In this document: positions 37,201-44,950 of the stretch, one piece after another | How the letters are laid out: each line of letters opens with the position of its first letter | How positions within the stretch are numbered: the first letter of the stretch is position 1 | Assembly: GCA_007844125.1 (NCBI GenBank) | Contig: CM017555.1 | Location: 26,134,498 to 26,198,497, forward strand | Direction: 5' to 3' | DNA length: 64,000 nucleotides | Source of the DNA: Sinonovacula constricta | Taxonomy: Eukaryota; Mollusca; Bivalvia; Cardiida; Solecurtidae | Translations under genes and position numbers: made by a program | Notes under the pieces: generated by a model | What the model saw: the letters and a program-made list of their open reading frames with translations, nothing else | Databases searched by the model: none | What the model was told of the DNA's origin: nothing

Positions 37201-37729
37201 AAGAATAAGAATTTCATTGAAAACTAGTAAAACCCTATAGGCTCGGTTTGAATCCTTTTAGTATACTACTTGATACTTTGACTTACGTTTCTAAAACAAT
37301 ATAACACAAAATGACTGTTATTCAATACATTACAGCGACAAGCATCTAGTATAGTGTTTTCAGACTAGTTTTGTGGCAAAGACTACAGTTAAATATCTGG
37401 ATGGAACCAGGGGCGCACCGAATGTCATTTGGAAGATCTCAAACTATGATATTTTTCCCAGACAAACGCGATGAGGGTCTAAAACTCAGGAGAACAACAT
37501 TTCCACGACTCTACAAACTAGGAAACAGGTGCCCCTATCATAATGAGTTTTCTGTATAGTGATCCGATCGTGGCATTGGAAAATGACAGGAACCAGGTTA
37601 GGTTATCATATATAGTATAGAAACAGTAAATCTTATTTACAATGTTTAATGCTTCTTTGAAATGTAATGTTAATGTACAGGAATACGTGTAAGGTACATG
37701 TATCAGTACTTACGAAGCATAGTGCCCAT
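10189..37729 (-). CDS. Cadherin-EGF-mucin stalk transmembrane protein (overview of spliced gene)
   Basis: Gene assembled from splice sites and phase on the minus strand. From the ATG (37729) through the TM exon (19011) I can place 14 coding exons totalling 1260 nt, exactly 420 codons with no stop. Order: signal peptide (residues 1-24), cadherin repeat 1 (about 25-126), cadherin repeat 2 (about 130-227), EGF 1-3 (about 228-337), Ser/Thr stalk (338-390), TM (391-420), short tail. Apart from the phase-2 junction inside cadherin repeat 1, the introns up to the TM exon are phase 1. Cadherin repeats bind calcium and mediate adhesion, and EGF modules act as spacers or binding sites, so a cell-surface adhesion or receptor role is inferred. 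No named family member was recognised; the protein is far shorter than Fat, Dachsous or CELSR cadherins. The tail exons below 17.5 kb are less certain. Confidence 0.8.
11165..11172 (-). CDS. Exon 18 (speculative): 8-nt microexon
   Basis: TGAATGCT lies between CTTGTATTTCAG and GTAAGT. It converts phase 2 to phase 1, which is what the terminal exon needs. A longer alternative using an upstream CTAG acceptor is also open but ends in phase 0. Confidence 0.18.
13103..13111 (-). CDS. Exon 17 (speculative): 9-nt microexon
   Basis: CGGATATAG lies between an AG and GTAAGG. In the phase left by exon 16 it gives S-G-Y, the same as the SGYS near the start of the last exon of the plus-strand gene. The acceptor tract is weak and the exon is extremely short. 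Confidence 0.2.
   Translation of the reverse strand, partial: RI
14364..14404 (-). CDS. Exon 16 (candidate): cytoplasmic tail, 41 nt
   Basis: Acceptor CAACTCTTTCAG and donor GTAAGT are both strong. In phase 0 it reads LNNPVYHRVAHVI and exits in phase 2. The NPVY segment resembles an NPxY-type endocytic or PTB-binding motif, but this is inference from four residues. Confidence 0.5.
14405..17413 (-). other. Intron with plus-strand EGF-like remnant
   Basis: AT-rich intron. The only notable content is the EGF-like remnant at 16.22-16.34 kb on the opposite strand, listed separately. Confidence 0.4.
16222..16345 (+). pseudogene. EGF-like module remnant
   Basis: Plus-strand translation reads CHNRATCINLDSDYNCTCVP then SCTGMNY, with five cysteines in EGF-like order (C-x5-C, CxC, C). 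A TAG sits directly before the first cysteine and there is no sixth cysteine or clear splice donor. It looks like a dead exon, on the strand opposite the surrounding gene and matching the orientation of the mucin-like gene at 0-5 kb. Confidence 0.4.
17414..17449 (-). CDS. Exon 15 (candidate): cytoplasmic tail, 36 nt
   Basis: Good acceptor (TTTATTTTCTTCAG) and donor (GTATGT). In phase 0 it continues the TM exon as LTNYLESWTNRV and leaves in phase 0. Another frame is also open (YKLFGIVDESG), but it does not match the phase-0 exit of the TM exon. Confidence 0.5.
19011..19099 (-). CDS. Exon 14: transmembrane helix
   Basis: An 89-nt exon between ATTTTTTGCAG and GTATGT, phase 1 in and phase 0 out. 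It encodes FGLLLGIIVTILAVFLIIGS then VTCLACINK. One hydrophobic helix of about 25 residues ending in cysteines (possible palmitoylation) and a Lys at the cytoplasmic face. The phases are the same as those of the TM exon of the plus-strand mucin-like gene. Confidence 0.85.
20695..20757 (-). CDS. Exon 13: 63-nt Thr-rich stalk exon
   Basis: Lies between TATGGTTTTCAG and GTAAGA, phase 1 to phase 1. It encodes TTTGTAITTTTTSQQKSNKT. The last extracellular stalk piece before the membrane; together the four stalk exons give about 53 residues, mostly Ser and Thr. Confidence 0.75.
22208..22258 (-). CDS. Exon 12: 51-nt Ser/Thr stalk exon
   Basis: Lies between CTTGTTTTACAG and GTAAGT, phase 1 to phase 1. 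It encodes SSTSSSTTTTPSVSST: 14 of 16 complete codons are Ser or Thr. A mucin-like stalk segment. Confidence 0.75.
23723..23962 (-). pseudogene. Membrane-helix fragment resembling class C GPCR TM7 (tentative)
   Basis: An open frame of 79 codons inside an intron, same strand as the host gene. It contains FCLIGVCLTIITFAWPVSTF then VFVIFPKYITKII, a long hydrophobic helix ended by FPKY, followed by a Lys-rich tail and a stop. Class C GPCRs end TM7 with an F-x-PK motif, which prompted this suggestion. There is no upstream acceptor in a convincing position, so a gene fragment or chance are both possible. Confidence 0.25.
24056..24243 (+). mobile_element. tRNA-derived SINE, family 2, copy a
   Basis: Starts GGAGCGCCCGTGGCCGAGTT (A-box-like) and ends with an AATGATCATAATTCGGTC segment. 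Both ends match the copy at 61.65 kb, but the interior has diverged. Confidence 0.65.
24486..24512 (-). CDS. Exon 11: 27-nt Ser/Thr stalk microexon
   Basis: Lies between TCTACTGTTACAG and GTAAGT, phase 1 to phase 1. It encodes VTTSSFTT, expected to be O-glycosylated. A decayed copy of this exon and its flanks lies about 0.4 kb upstream in the gene (24.86-25.01 kb). Confidence 0.65.
24860..25010 (-). pseudogene. Decayed copy of stalk microexon 11
   Basis: The acceptor TTCTCTTACAG is kept, followed by ACAACTACTACTTAT, but the donor reads GTCGTT. Flanks (ACACAATGAATACAAAGGTG) match the sequence upstream of exon 11 (CACGATGAATACAAAAGTAG). A local duplication whose exon has lost its donor. Confidence 0.5.
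25898..25915 (-). CDS. Exon 10: 18-nt stalk microexon
   Basis: Only 18 nt between ATTTTCTTACAG and GTAAGT, phase 1 to phase 1, adding I-I-S-T-S-S in frame. It is supported by perfect flanking splice sites, matching phase, and Ser/Thr content like its neighbours. Confidence 0.6.
27787..27838. repeat. (CA)n / (CACG)n microsatellite
   Basis: Alternating CA and CGCA units. Simple repeat inside an intron. Confidence 0.9.
28413..28517 (-). CDS. Exon 9: EGF-like domain 3 (first cysteine missing)
   Basis: A 105-nt exon, phase 1 to phase 1 (donor GTAAGT). It reads DDPNFPCQNNGVCLIGTIDQ then CNCTGTGFDGQYCTE. Compared with EGF 1 (DDPCTSTPC), the first cysteine has been lost and the start reads DDPNFPC, leaving five cysteines. 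The remaining spacing is normal for EGF. Confidence 0.85.
29268..29302. repeat. Short perfect inverted repeat
   Basis: ATTATGTCTGAT and its reverse complement ATCAGACATAAT separated by a few bases; a small hairpin with 12-bp arms. Confidence 0.7.
29440..29553 (-). CDS. Exon 8: EGF-like domain 2 (seven cysteines)
   Basis: A 114-nt exon between TTACCTTTCCAG and GTGAGT, phase 1 to phase 1. It reads VDYCFTGPCQNGFICTNGAI then NYTCGCTCPFTSNTNCSV. Seven cysteines are present rather than six, with a CxCxC cluster, so one may be unpaired or pair with the cysteine-deficient EGF 3. An NYT and an NCS sequon are present. Confidence 0.85.
30745..31040. repeat. Dispersed repeat, copy 1
   Basis: Shares ATTACAGGTGTGCAAA, then AGTCACCAACATCCGATAATAG and TTAAGTTAGGTC, in order, with two segments at 39.3-39.9 kb. 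Unknown class; no coding capacity. Confidence 0.6.
31700..31810 (-). CDS. Exon 7: EGF-like domain 1
   Basis: A 111-nt exon, phase 1 to phase 1, encoding one EGF module: DDPCTSTPCQNSGACS, then YHCTCLNGYTGSDCEQ. All six cysteines are present with normal EGF spacing (CxxxxCxxxxxC, CxC, C). The aromatic Tyr and Gly-x-Gly-like turn near the end are usual. The leading DDPC could be a partial calcium-binding consensus, but the Asn/Asp hydroxylation site is not seen. Confidence 0.9.
32658..32810 (-). CDS. Exon 6: cadherin repeat 2, C-terminal part
   Basis: A 153-nt exon between TTCATATTTTAG and GTAAAC, phase 1 to phase 1. It encodes AQTTFAINSSGLVYVNDPSG and later TILTILASDGGATSTAFIRI NVH. The F-x-I-N-x-x-G-x-V-x-V pattern followed by A-x-DGG and an I-x-I-N-V strand is typical of the second half of a cadherin repeat. 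It joins directly to EGF 1 (NVH then DDPC), so there is no third cadherin repeat. Confidence 0.85.
34706..34786 (-). CDS. Exon 5: cadherin repeat 2, middle
   Basis: An 81-nt exon between TTATTTTTTCAG and GTAAGC, phase 1 to phase 1. It encodes QSVNDADLISASDPDISNLP and VSISIS. The SASDPD segment corresponds to the internal calcium-binding DPD/DxD motif of cadherin repeats. Confidence 0.8.
35373..35497 (-). CDS. Exon 4: cadherin repeat 1 end, repeat 2 start
   Basis: A 125-nt exon, phase 2 in and phase 1 out (AAA|GTAATT). It reads VTAVESATSGPLTIIVTDVN followed by EHPPSF and NQPSYIGEV. VTDVNEHPPSF is the cadherin inter-repeat calcium-binding linker (DXNDNXP type), with Glu and His at the usual D-N positions. 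The phase-2 junction with exon 3 is unusual for this gene, where other extracellular junctions are phase 1; it lies inside the domain. A damaged copy is at about 54.01-54.11 kb. Confidence 0.8.
36109..36373 (-). CDS. Exon 3: first cadherin repeat, N-terminal part
   Basis: A 265-nt exon, phase 1 in and phase 2 out (AC|GTATGT). It starts AEAQLSFDKPPPGGATVVFP and continues ENTAPGTPLYALQASNQEG. The FPENTAPGT segment matches the usual start of a cadherin repeat, with the calcium-binding Glu after Pro. Two cysteines lie in the second half (SSLCNMS and AENCSNLT), with NCS and NLT sequons. A decayed paralogue with the same KPPPGGATV segment lies at 54.6-54.8 kb. The intron just upstream (36380-36530) is an imperfect ATC/CAT low-complexity tract. 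Confidence 0.8.
36661..36800 (+). repeat. Possible degenerate tRNA-derived element
   Basis: AACAAGCGCGTGTTCGAGG and TTAAGTTCAATCACTGG resemble decayed A and B boxes in the intron between exons 2 and 3. No clear body or duplicate. Confidence 0.25.
36897..36938 (-). CDS. Exon 2: signal peptide core
   Basis: A 42-nt exon between TTAATTTTCAG and GTAAGC, phase 1 to phase 1. It encodes LQYLILLTLLFFS, the hydrophobic core of a signal peptide. Spliced to exon 3 it gives SVAEAQ, with a plausible signal-peptidase site after Ala. It marks the protein as secreted or membrane-bound. Confidence 0.75.
37714..37729 (-). CDS. Exon 1: start codon and first residues
   Basis: ATG GGC ACT ATG CTT C, then donor GTAAGT. 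It ends in phase 1 and joins exon 2 to give MGTMLR followed by a hydrophobic stretch. An upstream out-of-frame ATG (17 bases earlier) would run into a stop in exon 2, so this start is preferred. The same exon is recognisable in decayed copies at 54.86 and 40.72 kb, showing that it was present before duplication. Confidence 0.7.
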
Positions 37730-38370
37730 GGTGTTAGCGTCATGAAGGACAATAACAATCTTTATACAGACACAGGTTCTTAATAAAGGTGTTATAGATA
37801 AATCATAATAACTATACAGCAAAGAAAGGTGCACGGTAAAAAGCGCTACAAAATATATAAAAGAGAAAAACAATAATTCCAATCATAATTGGAGTAATCA
37901 CAATGTTAGACATCATGCATCAAGTTGTAGTTTTCTTTGTAATATATATACGAACATGCTAAAATTACAAATACCATTTTATACAATATATTTATGCTTA
38001 GAGTTAATTCCCTTATGTTAGGTTTCATAGTATGTTAATACATATGCGAACTGTACAGCACATTAATGTTGTTAAAATCGTAACAATAGCGGAGACATAA
38101 ATTTCCTTGTGCACATTAAAACATATTTGAATATATTGGTCAAATTAGATATTATCAAACATAGTCTATTAGTCAAATGATAGTAATATGTGACAAAAAA
38201 GTATTTAAAATTCTATATACCATTATAAAACAAATTGACACCAAATCTTAAGAGCTAACAATTTTAAGTACTGTGAATAGTATTATTTCTAAAACCTCTA
38301 GAGAAATAAACAGATTTCGGGTCTGAATTTTCTTTTTTCTTTTTTTGTATTGTTGTTGTTGTTCTGTTTT
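37730..38370. other. Upstream region of cadherin/EGF gene
   Basis: 5' flank or 5' UTR. No TATA box or other promoter element that I can support. Parts match 54.88-54.95 kb and 56.65-56.84 kb (duplicate copy). Confidence 0.4.
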
Positions 38371-38639
38371 GTTTTGTCCACTTAAATCAGATATTGTGCT
38401 GACTTCACTGTGTATAACATGCCGTGAACACCTGGCATGATACCACACCCAGTCAAATTATCCTGACACTGGGCCAACCAGTGGTGAAACTACCCTTACA
38501 TTTGCTTGAGCGTCAACAGGGGAGCGATACTACTAGCATTTTTACAACTTTGTTATGTTGCATCCCGGGATCGAACCCGGGGCCTCCCGTACCTGGAGCC
38601 TACGCTCTACTGATTGCGCTACCATGTCCGGTCTGAAAT
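38371..38639 (-). mobile_element. tRNA-derived SINE, family 1, near full length
   Basis: On the minus strand it has a tRNA-like head with A box TAGCGCAATCAGTAGAGCG and B box GGTTCGATCCC, then a conserved body (CCACACCCAGTCAAATTATC on the plus strand). Flanked by a 9-bp duplication TTCTGTTTT (38362-38370 and 38640-38648). The duplicate locus at about 56.84 kb lacks it. The body recalls the V-SINE/RUDI-type elements of bivalves, but this is not verified. Confidence 0.8.
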
Positions 38640-39235
38640 TTCTGTTTTCCCTTAAAAATAATCCAGACAATTTAATAACATTTCTTTGAAAATTATATTA
38701 AACGCCTGGAGAAACTTGTATCAGCCAAACATGTGCTGGTCAATTTTATGTTCGATGATAGTTTTCGATATCTGTCAAAATCATTTAATAATTGCACTTG
38801 TAATATATGTTTCTATGGATGCAAGTATTTAGTTACGATAGTACAATTACTAGGAGCCTATATGTTTCAAGGATAGTCTGCTAAGTTCTGCGTCTGTTTA
38901 CTATTCTCTCACAATACTGTATTTGGATTTTAATCAATTTAAACCGCAACTACGTACCGCATAGTTAATTTCCTTAAGAAAATCGCACCCATGCGGCTAA
39001 TCAATTCTTTTTTCTCACTCATACAACGATTTTGTCAGTCAGTTACGTTTAATATATTATCAGTCGTTCATGTATGTTTTACCTTTCTACCCGTGTACTT
39101 AATTTTGTACCATCGTTGTTATAAAACAATCTCAATGGCTTAAACGTGTTAAACGCCTGTACTTATGTATTCCATTTATTATGTATCGGTATTACGTACC
39201 CCAATTACTATTTCTCCTAGAAAAGCACTGTTTCC

Positions 39236-39260
39236 GCGTGTGTGTGTGTGTGTTTTTTTT
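39236..39260. repeat. (GT)n and T run
   Basis: Short GT repeat followed by T run. Confidence 0.8.
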
Positions 39261-39324
39261 TATTGTAAGCGGTTAAAGATATTAAATTGATGGTCACTTA
39301 CTTTTATTAGTGGTAAATCGATTT

Positions 39325-39530
39325 CGCAAAGCAGGTAGGTCTTCAGCTGCAACACAACCCATCGTTCTAACTATAGATTATTCATTTAAATAAACGCTAC
39401 AACCCAGTCATTAACATCCGATTATAGAAACACTGATATATTTACCATACAATACTTTCTATATTTAGCATTTTAACTTACATTAGGTCTAAAATAATAA
39501 CACATAACTGCTACCGGACGCAACCAAACT
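39325..39530. repeat. Dispersed repeat, copy 2 (partial)
   Basis: Contains AAAGCAGGTAGGTCTTCAGCTG, GTCATTAACATCCGATTATAG and ACATTAGGTCTAAAATAA in the same order as copy 1. Begins internally. Confidence 0.55.
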
Positions 39531-39609
39531 ACAATGAGTTTAAAATTAACTCACATTCATTACTTGGTCAGTAGACCATCTATAATCAAAGCTCTCAAAA
39601 GCGTTGTTT

Positions 39610-39890
39610 GGGTGGTGTAAGTGTTGCCCTGTAAGCAATTACAGGTGTGCAAAGGATGGTCAAACATATAGTAAATCAACTGTAGGAAGCACTGAAAATT
39701 GGAAATCAGGCAATTCTGCAATGCATAAAACCTCCCCTAATCTAAGTATAAAGTTTATACCTGGGGACAACAGTTAATCAGAGTCACTAACATCCGATAA
39801 TAGAAAGTATTTTATAAGGAATTGAGTACGTTCTATGATTTTGTATTTTTAATTAAGTTAGGTCTAAAATAAATGCTCTTAAACCAGCAT
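39610..39890. repeat. Dispersed repeat, copy 3
   Basis: Contains CAATTACAGGTGTGCAAAGG, AGTCACTAACATCCGATAATAG and TTAAGTTAGGTCTAAAATAA in order. Lies next to copy 2, suggesting tandem duplication. Confidence 0.6.
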
Positions 39891-40689
39891 GTCCCGTAAG
39901 CTGTGTTACTATTTCAATTAAAAAATGTCTTCCTGTACTAAGGGTTCATTGCTAGTCATAATGTATCTCGCGTCGGGTCCCTCGTGTATCTAGCCCTTAT
40001 GTCCTCTACTTATCAGCTAGCTTAAACTGCCTTGTTCTGTGCATCTACCTGAATGTGACCAACAGGTAAGCGCCCTGCAGTCATTGGATACCCCGAACTT
40101 CAATATATGCACTTGCCTTAAAAACAATCCCATACGGGGCTGTATTCGTCTTAAGAAATGAGTTATACAAGCCATATGACAATTTCCTACGTGAATTTTG
40201 ATATTTCTTAAACTTGATGCAACTCTAGACGGATGTGCTAACCTGCAGGTTAAAGGTAAAAATGAAAACAGAGTACGCGGACTACACATTACGATAACGC
40301 AAACAATACCAGATTGGACAGTCATTCAGTTAAAGGATTGGGGTACCTCAGGACTTTAGTGTATCTTACCATGTCATTTCTAGAAGGAAACTTCGTTTGT
40401 ATAGGTGGTAATTAGTAACAGGGTAAAAAAATAAAAATAAATAAAAGGCAGAGCAGCTATTGTCCTTGGCCTATAAACAGGATACGTTGTAGCATGTGGA
40501 CCTCCTAGTTCTCAAATGAACCAGTTAAGTCCTCCTTTTGTATGGTAATCACCAAATTATATTTACACATCCCATCGGCTATGAATAGGGGGTATGTCAA
40601 ATAACAAATCGGGAAACAAGACTTATCACTTAATTATCCTCGCGTTAAGAACAGGGGACAATTTTAGGGAACATTGTAAGACATAATGC

Positions 40690-40800
40690 TGGTATATACA
40701 AGTAAGAGTAAGATGTAAGTACGTACTAATCATAGTGTCCTAGTTGTTAGAGTCCTTAAGTGACCGTAAAGCGCAAATTCTTTAAATCATGTTCAAAAAA
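40690..40800 (-). pseudogene. Third, start-less copy of gene exon 1
   Basis: Minus strand reads ACTAGGACACTATGATTA then GTACGTACTTAC, matching the exon-1 region CCATGGGCACTATGCTTC|GTAAGTAC. The start ATG is destroyed (CATG to CTAG) and the donor altered. No further exons follow it. Confidence 0.5.
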
Positions 40801-42166
40801 AAAATATTATAATTATTTCATGTTACTAATAAAAGTTAACTATAATTCGCCGAGTTAAATGAACTTATATGCAAGGGGTAGTGTTATGTACGTATACGCG
40901 TGACTTAGAACAACTTCTGTTTTTATAATTATTATGCTAAGGTGTCTTTTTAACACGATCAACATACTTTATACTTTGTCAACTAAAGGATTTTCGAAAC
41001 TTGATAGAACGACAAATACAGGGTAAATCCAATATGATTTATCTCATGATTTTAAATACATGCTATTGCGGTTAAGATTTTTTCTTGCTTACTCGGTTTG
41101 GTCTAAATATGTGTTTGTGTTTGTAAAATATACATACATTGTTTTACTGAAGTATTAGTATTTTAAAAGCAAATCATGAGAAACAACGACGACATCTGTG
41201 AAAATCATATGTAATGTCATCATTACAAGAGAAGTCAATAATGTGGCTTAATTTCTTTTAAAAATCTACGTTGTTTAAAGAGAAGTCAGTGAAAGGTGAA
41301 AGCGTAAAACCGACATATGATTGTGGCCTTCTTAAAATTTTGCTGTCAGGTAAATGTGTTTGAATTGAAGTAGTTTTTGGTTTTGTTTGATATTTCTCAA
41401 GATAACGGACAAGGTTTTTTTTTTTTTTTTCAGGTGCTTTGCAATTAATCAACAAGGCCTACGGCTTTTGTCATACGATTGCATCCATACACAATAACTT
41501 GTTTTATAAAGCGATATATTACTCCATGTTCCCTAATCTTAACATTATATTTGTAAAGTATTCACACACACACACACAAATGATGCATTGTTTAAAAAGA
41601 CGCGGGATCATCGTGTGTTAAGTCTATAAAATAATACCAGACATTTATCTACTAGTATAATTAAATGACAATAACTAGTCCTACAATAGAACGGATACGC
41701 TTGTCGAAAACAAAAGATGTTCGGCTTGAAAAAAAAAAGACGCATCAAGCAATGTTGCTCTGATTTTTTTTTTCAAGTTTTAAGGTTTTATTTTTAGAAA
41801 TATACTCAATATAATAAAGATACCTTCAAACTATCACATACAACATCTACTTAAACCCATCATTTGTCACTTAAAACAATTTGACGATTTTTTAAAAAGG
41901 ACTAGCACTTCTGTCGCTAAACTCGGTTTTATTTATTTTATAAATTCCTTACTTCCATGAAAATAAGTATCAACAGCTCTAGTGACCCACTCTACCTACC
42001 TAGTGATGTCTCTTATGTTAAACCATGCATTCGAAATAAACAACACATGAAGTCATAATATCACAATATTTTAACAAAGCCTCATCCTAAATTCCAAACG
42101 CTTATTAAATCGAACTGCTCTTACGCAATAAGAAGTAATAATGCCTCAGTCAAGACTAGTCTGGAT

Positions 42167-42224
42167 GTTATAAGCTATTCAGGTATGAGTATATATACAT
42201 ACTCATACCTGAATAGCTTATAAC
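42167..42224. repeat. Perfect 26-bp palindrome
   Basis: GTTATAAGCTATTCAGGTAT plus GAGTAT is followed after 6 bases by its exact reverse complement (42199-42224). An AT repeat follows directly (42224-42243). Confidence 0.95.
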
Positions 42225-43529
42225 ATATATATATATATATATATTATCACAGTTAGCCATTATACAGGTATGCAATGAACAATTAAAAACTTTCCGCATT
42301 CAGAAAGAATACCCAGACAGAATATAAAACCAAACCCAATATGACACCGTATTTAGACGTCAGCGGTTTAGTTCGCACGAAGTGGATTTGAATTCACATT
42401 GTGTACATTAATCACAACAGTCATTACTATTCAAGGAGCTGTACTCGAGATAGCTGGTATGGGAACAATTACGGATATCGTATATTCGTTTTTACAAAAG
42501 CCCGAACCGATCAACCGATACAGTGACCAAAGCATGATGCACCACTTTGTTAGGTTTAAAATTGGCCACTTTGCTCACCTGGAATACATGAAACGAGGGT
42601 ATACAACTGCTAGTGGTTTTATAAATTATTGTTGGTCATTATTATCTATTTGTTTTACTTACGATGATTAGTATTTAAATTTCTTAAATGATAAAAATGG
42701 TAAACACTTGCCTCCATCTATGATAGATGTCTTACATATCCTAATATAATTTTGCTTTACCACTTTAAATCGATATCGCATTAAACGTACAGCATATATT
42801 TCAGAGTAGCTGTCTAACCCTCTGTTTACCTATTTATAAACGCTGACCCAAAGTAAGCCGGTTGAGTATCAAAGAGTTAAGCGATGGAGGCAATCACCTA
42901 TTGCCTCAATGCAACAACTTAAACAAAATCTGTGTAGAAATTCGGTCGCAATAAAACGTGTAAAATAGAGTAAGGAAATATATAAACTTTTTGTTGCTGT
43001 CTTTTGGTTTAAACAATTAATTGTTAGGGTAATATACGTCACATCGACAAACAAACTAAAGGTTTAATGTCTCAACTACGCTACATGTCCTTTTAAGGTC
43101 TAGGGATGATGCGAGTAATAAGATTGGATTCACATAATTGTTGCTAACGTAGTGGTGACATGAATGCAAGTTTTAGTGTCCTCGTTTTTGTTTTGCGTGT
43201 TAAATACAATACGATTGTATTTATACATTAATTGGAAATACAGCTGATTTGCTTTCAATCCTTAATGTGTAAATATGTATAACCAGCGATAAACTCTATT
43301 AGAAAGACATGGTTAAAAGAAACGTGCTAGTGTACTCCCAAATATTGAGAACGGCTAAACAAACTTGTTTCAACATACATTTATTACTAATTTGTGAATA
43401 ATATAGACTTACCGCAGACGCTGTATTTCGCGTCAGTCCAGTTTACATGTATGTTGCCTCCTCTGTTATATTCTGTCTGTAATCGCACTATGCTTGACCT
43501 AACAATTGCTTTATTGACATGAACGATCA

Positions 43530-43850
43530 GCGGGTAATCAGCTCGTGATATCAGCAATTAACCAGGGTTTATATCATCGATTTATCGGCGCGTGATATCA
43601 GAGGCTGACCAGGGTGTGATATTAGCGGTTGATTGGCGTGTGATTTTAGTGATTATTCGACACAACATTGAGCAGAGTGTAATACCAGCGGTTACTCGAC
43701 ATGTGATATCCTTGATTAACTGGCGTGTGATATCAGTGGTAGACTGGCGTGTGATATCAGCGGTGTTTGGCGTGTGGTATCAGCAATTGACCGGCGTGTG
43801 ATATTAGCCATTTATTGGCGTGAAATATCATTGGTTGATAAGCGTACACG
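43530..43850. repeat. Degenerate 24-bp minisatellite
   Basis: Unit close to GGCGTGTGATATCAGCGGTT plus four bases; 12 or so units, the best-kept at 43715-43830. Most units carry a GATATC or close relative. It gives a short in-frame ORF only because 24 is a multiple of three. Confidence 0.8.
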
Positions 43851-44884
43851 TTGAAAAATTGTCCATAAACTTTAATTTCACATCTTAACTGCAGTTCAGC
43901 ATGCTCACGGGTTCTATTTTTAACTCACTTAATTCCGAAACGTCACTGGAAGTTTAATTGTCGCATGGATGTTAGTCTAATATCAACTTATTTGCATACT
44001 TCAATTTTGAATCTTTCTTGTAACAGTAACGTTTGCATGTTTAATTTTTTCTCGTTGCACAAGTTCCAGTTGTTTTTAACAAATCACCCCGTCTCTTTGG
44101 AATTTGTTCTAGTTTGTTGAGAACATTTGTACACATTTATTTCTGTAGTATTAGGATTTAGACGATGTCTGTTTTGAATGTGGCTTCACTAAAACAATTG
44201 TCTTGACTTATTGAGAGTAAGCCCTTACGTGAAGTTTTTTTGTTCTCCTTATTAGCAATTGATCCTACACTTGGTGTGTTGTCTTAAATCTAACGACTCC
44301 GATACGATATCAACATTTCAAATTGCTAAACTGGCCCAAAATATTGATAATCACAAATTCCTAAAAAGAGAATTATACAGCAAACTTAGATTTAAAAGAT
44401 TGTCTACAATGATAAGCGTATGGCTGGAAATATATAACAAGCTAATCGTTTTAATACAATGTATGCAAGTATAAGATGTCCTACTAAAATATCTCAAATG
44501 GAAATCGAAAAGGTAAGTGGAAGCAGTTTGTGGTAGAATGACATTTAGAGGTCCTAAAACCAAGCATTCCTGATCTCTAACTATTTCAGAAACCTTCCAC
44601 CTTACTAATTAATTTAGGTACAAGATAGTCATAGGTTACATTAACCTACAAAGTGGCGTTGCGCGTCCTAACTTTAGCCGAGCAGTTACAAGATAACAAA
44701 ATGCCACTTATTAATATAATCTAACCCAAATTTAACAAACGTAGTATCTTTAGTACACATAATGCTTGTACATGCAAGGAACAATTAACTAAATGCATTA
44801 TAAACAGAGGAAAACAAAACGGTTTTTCCATAATTACCAGGCGCGTATCTGGGCCGTTTTTCCAGTTACGCACAATAATTATAA

Positions 44885-44950
44885 GTGTGTGTGTGTGTAT
44901 GTATGCGTGCGTGCGTGTGTGCGTGCGTGCGCGTGTGTGTGGTGTGGTGT
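44885..44950. repeat. (GT)n/(GCGT)n microsatellite
   Basis: Mixed GT, GTAT and GCGT units. Confidence 0.9.

Noticed and set aside
38560..38640. Functional tRNA gene
   Set aside because: A and B boxes are good, but acceptor-stem halves do not pair and the sequence continues into a SINE body with a target duplication.
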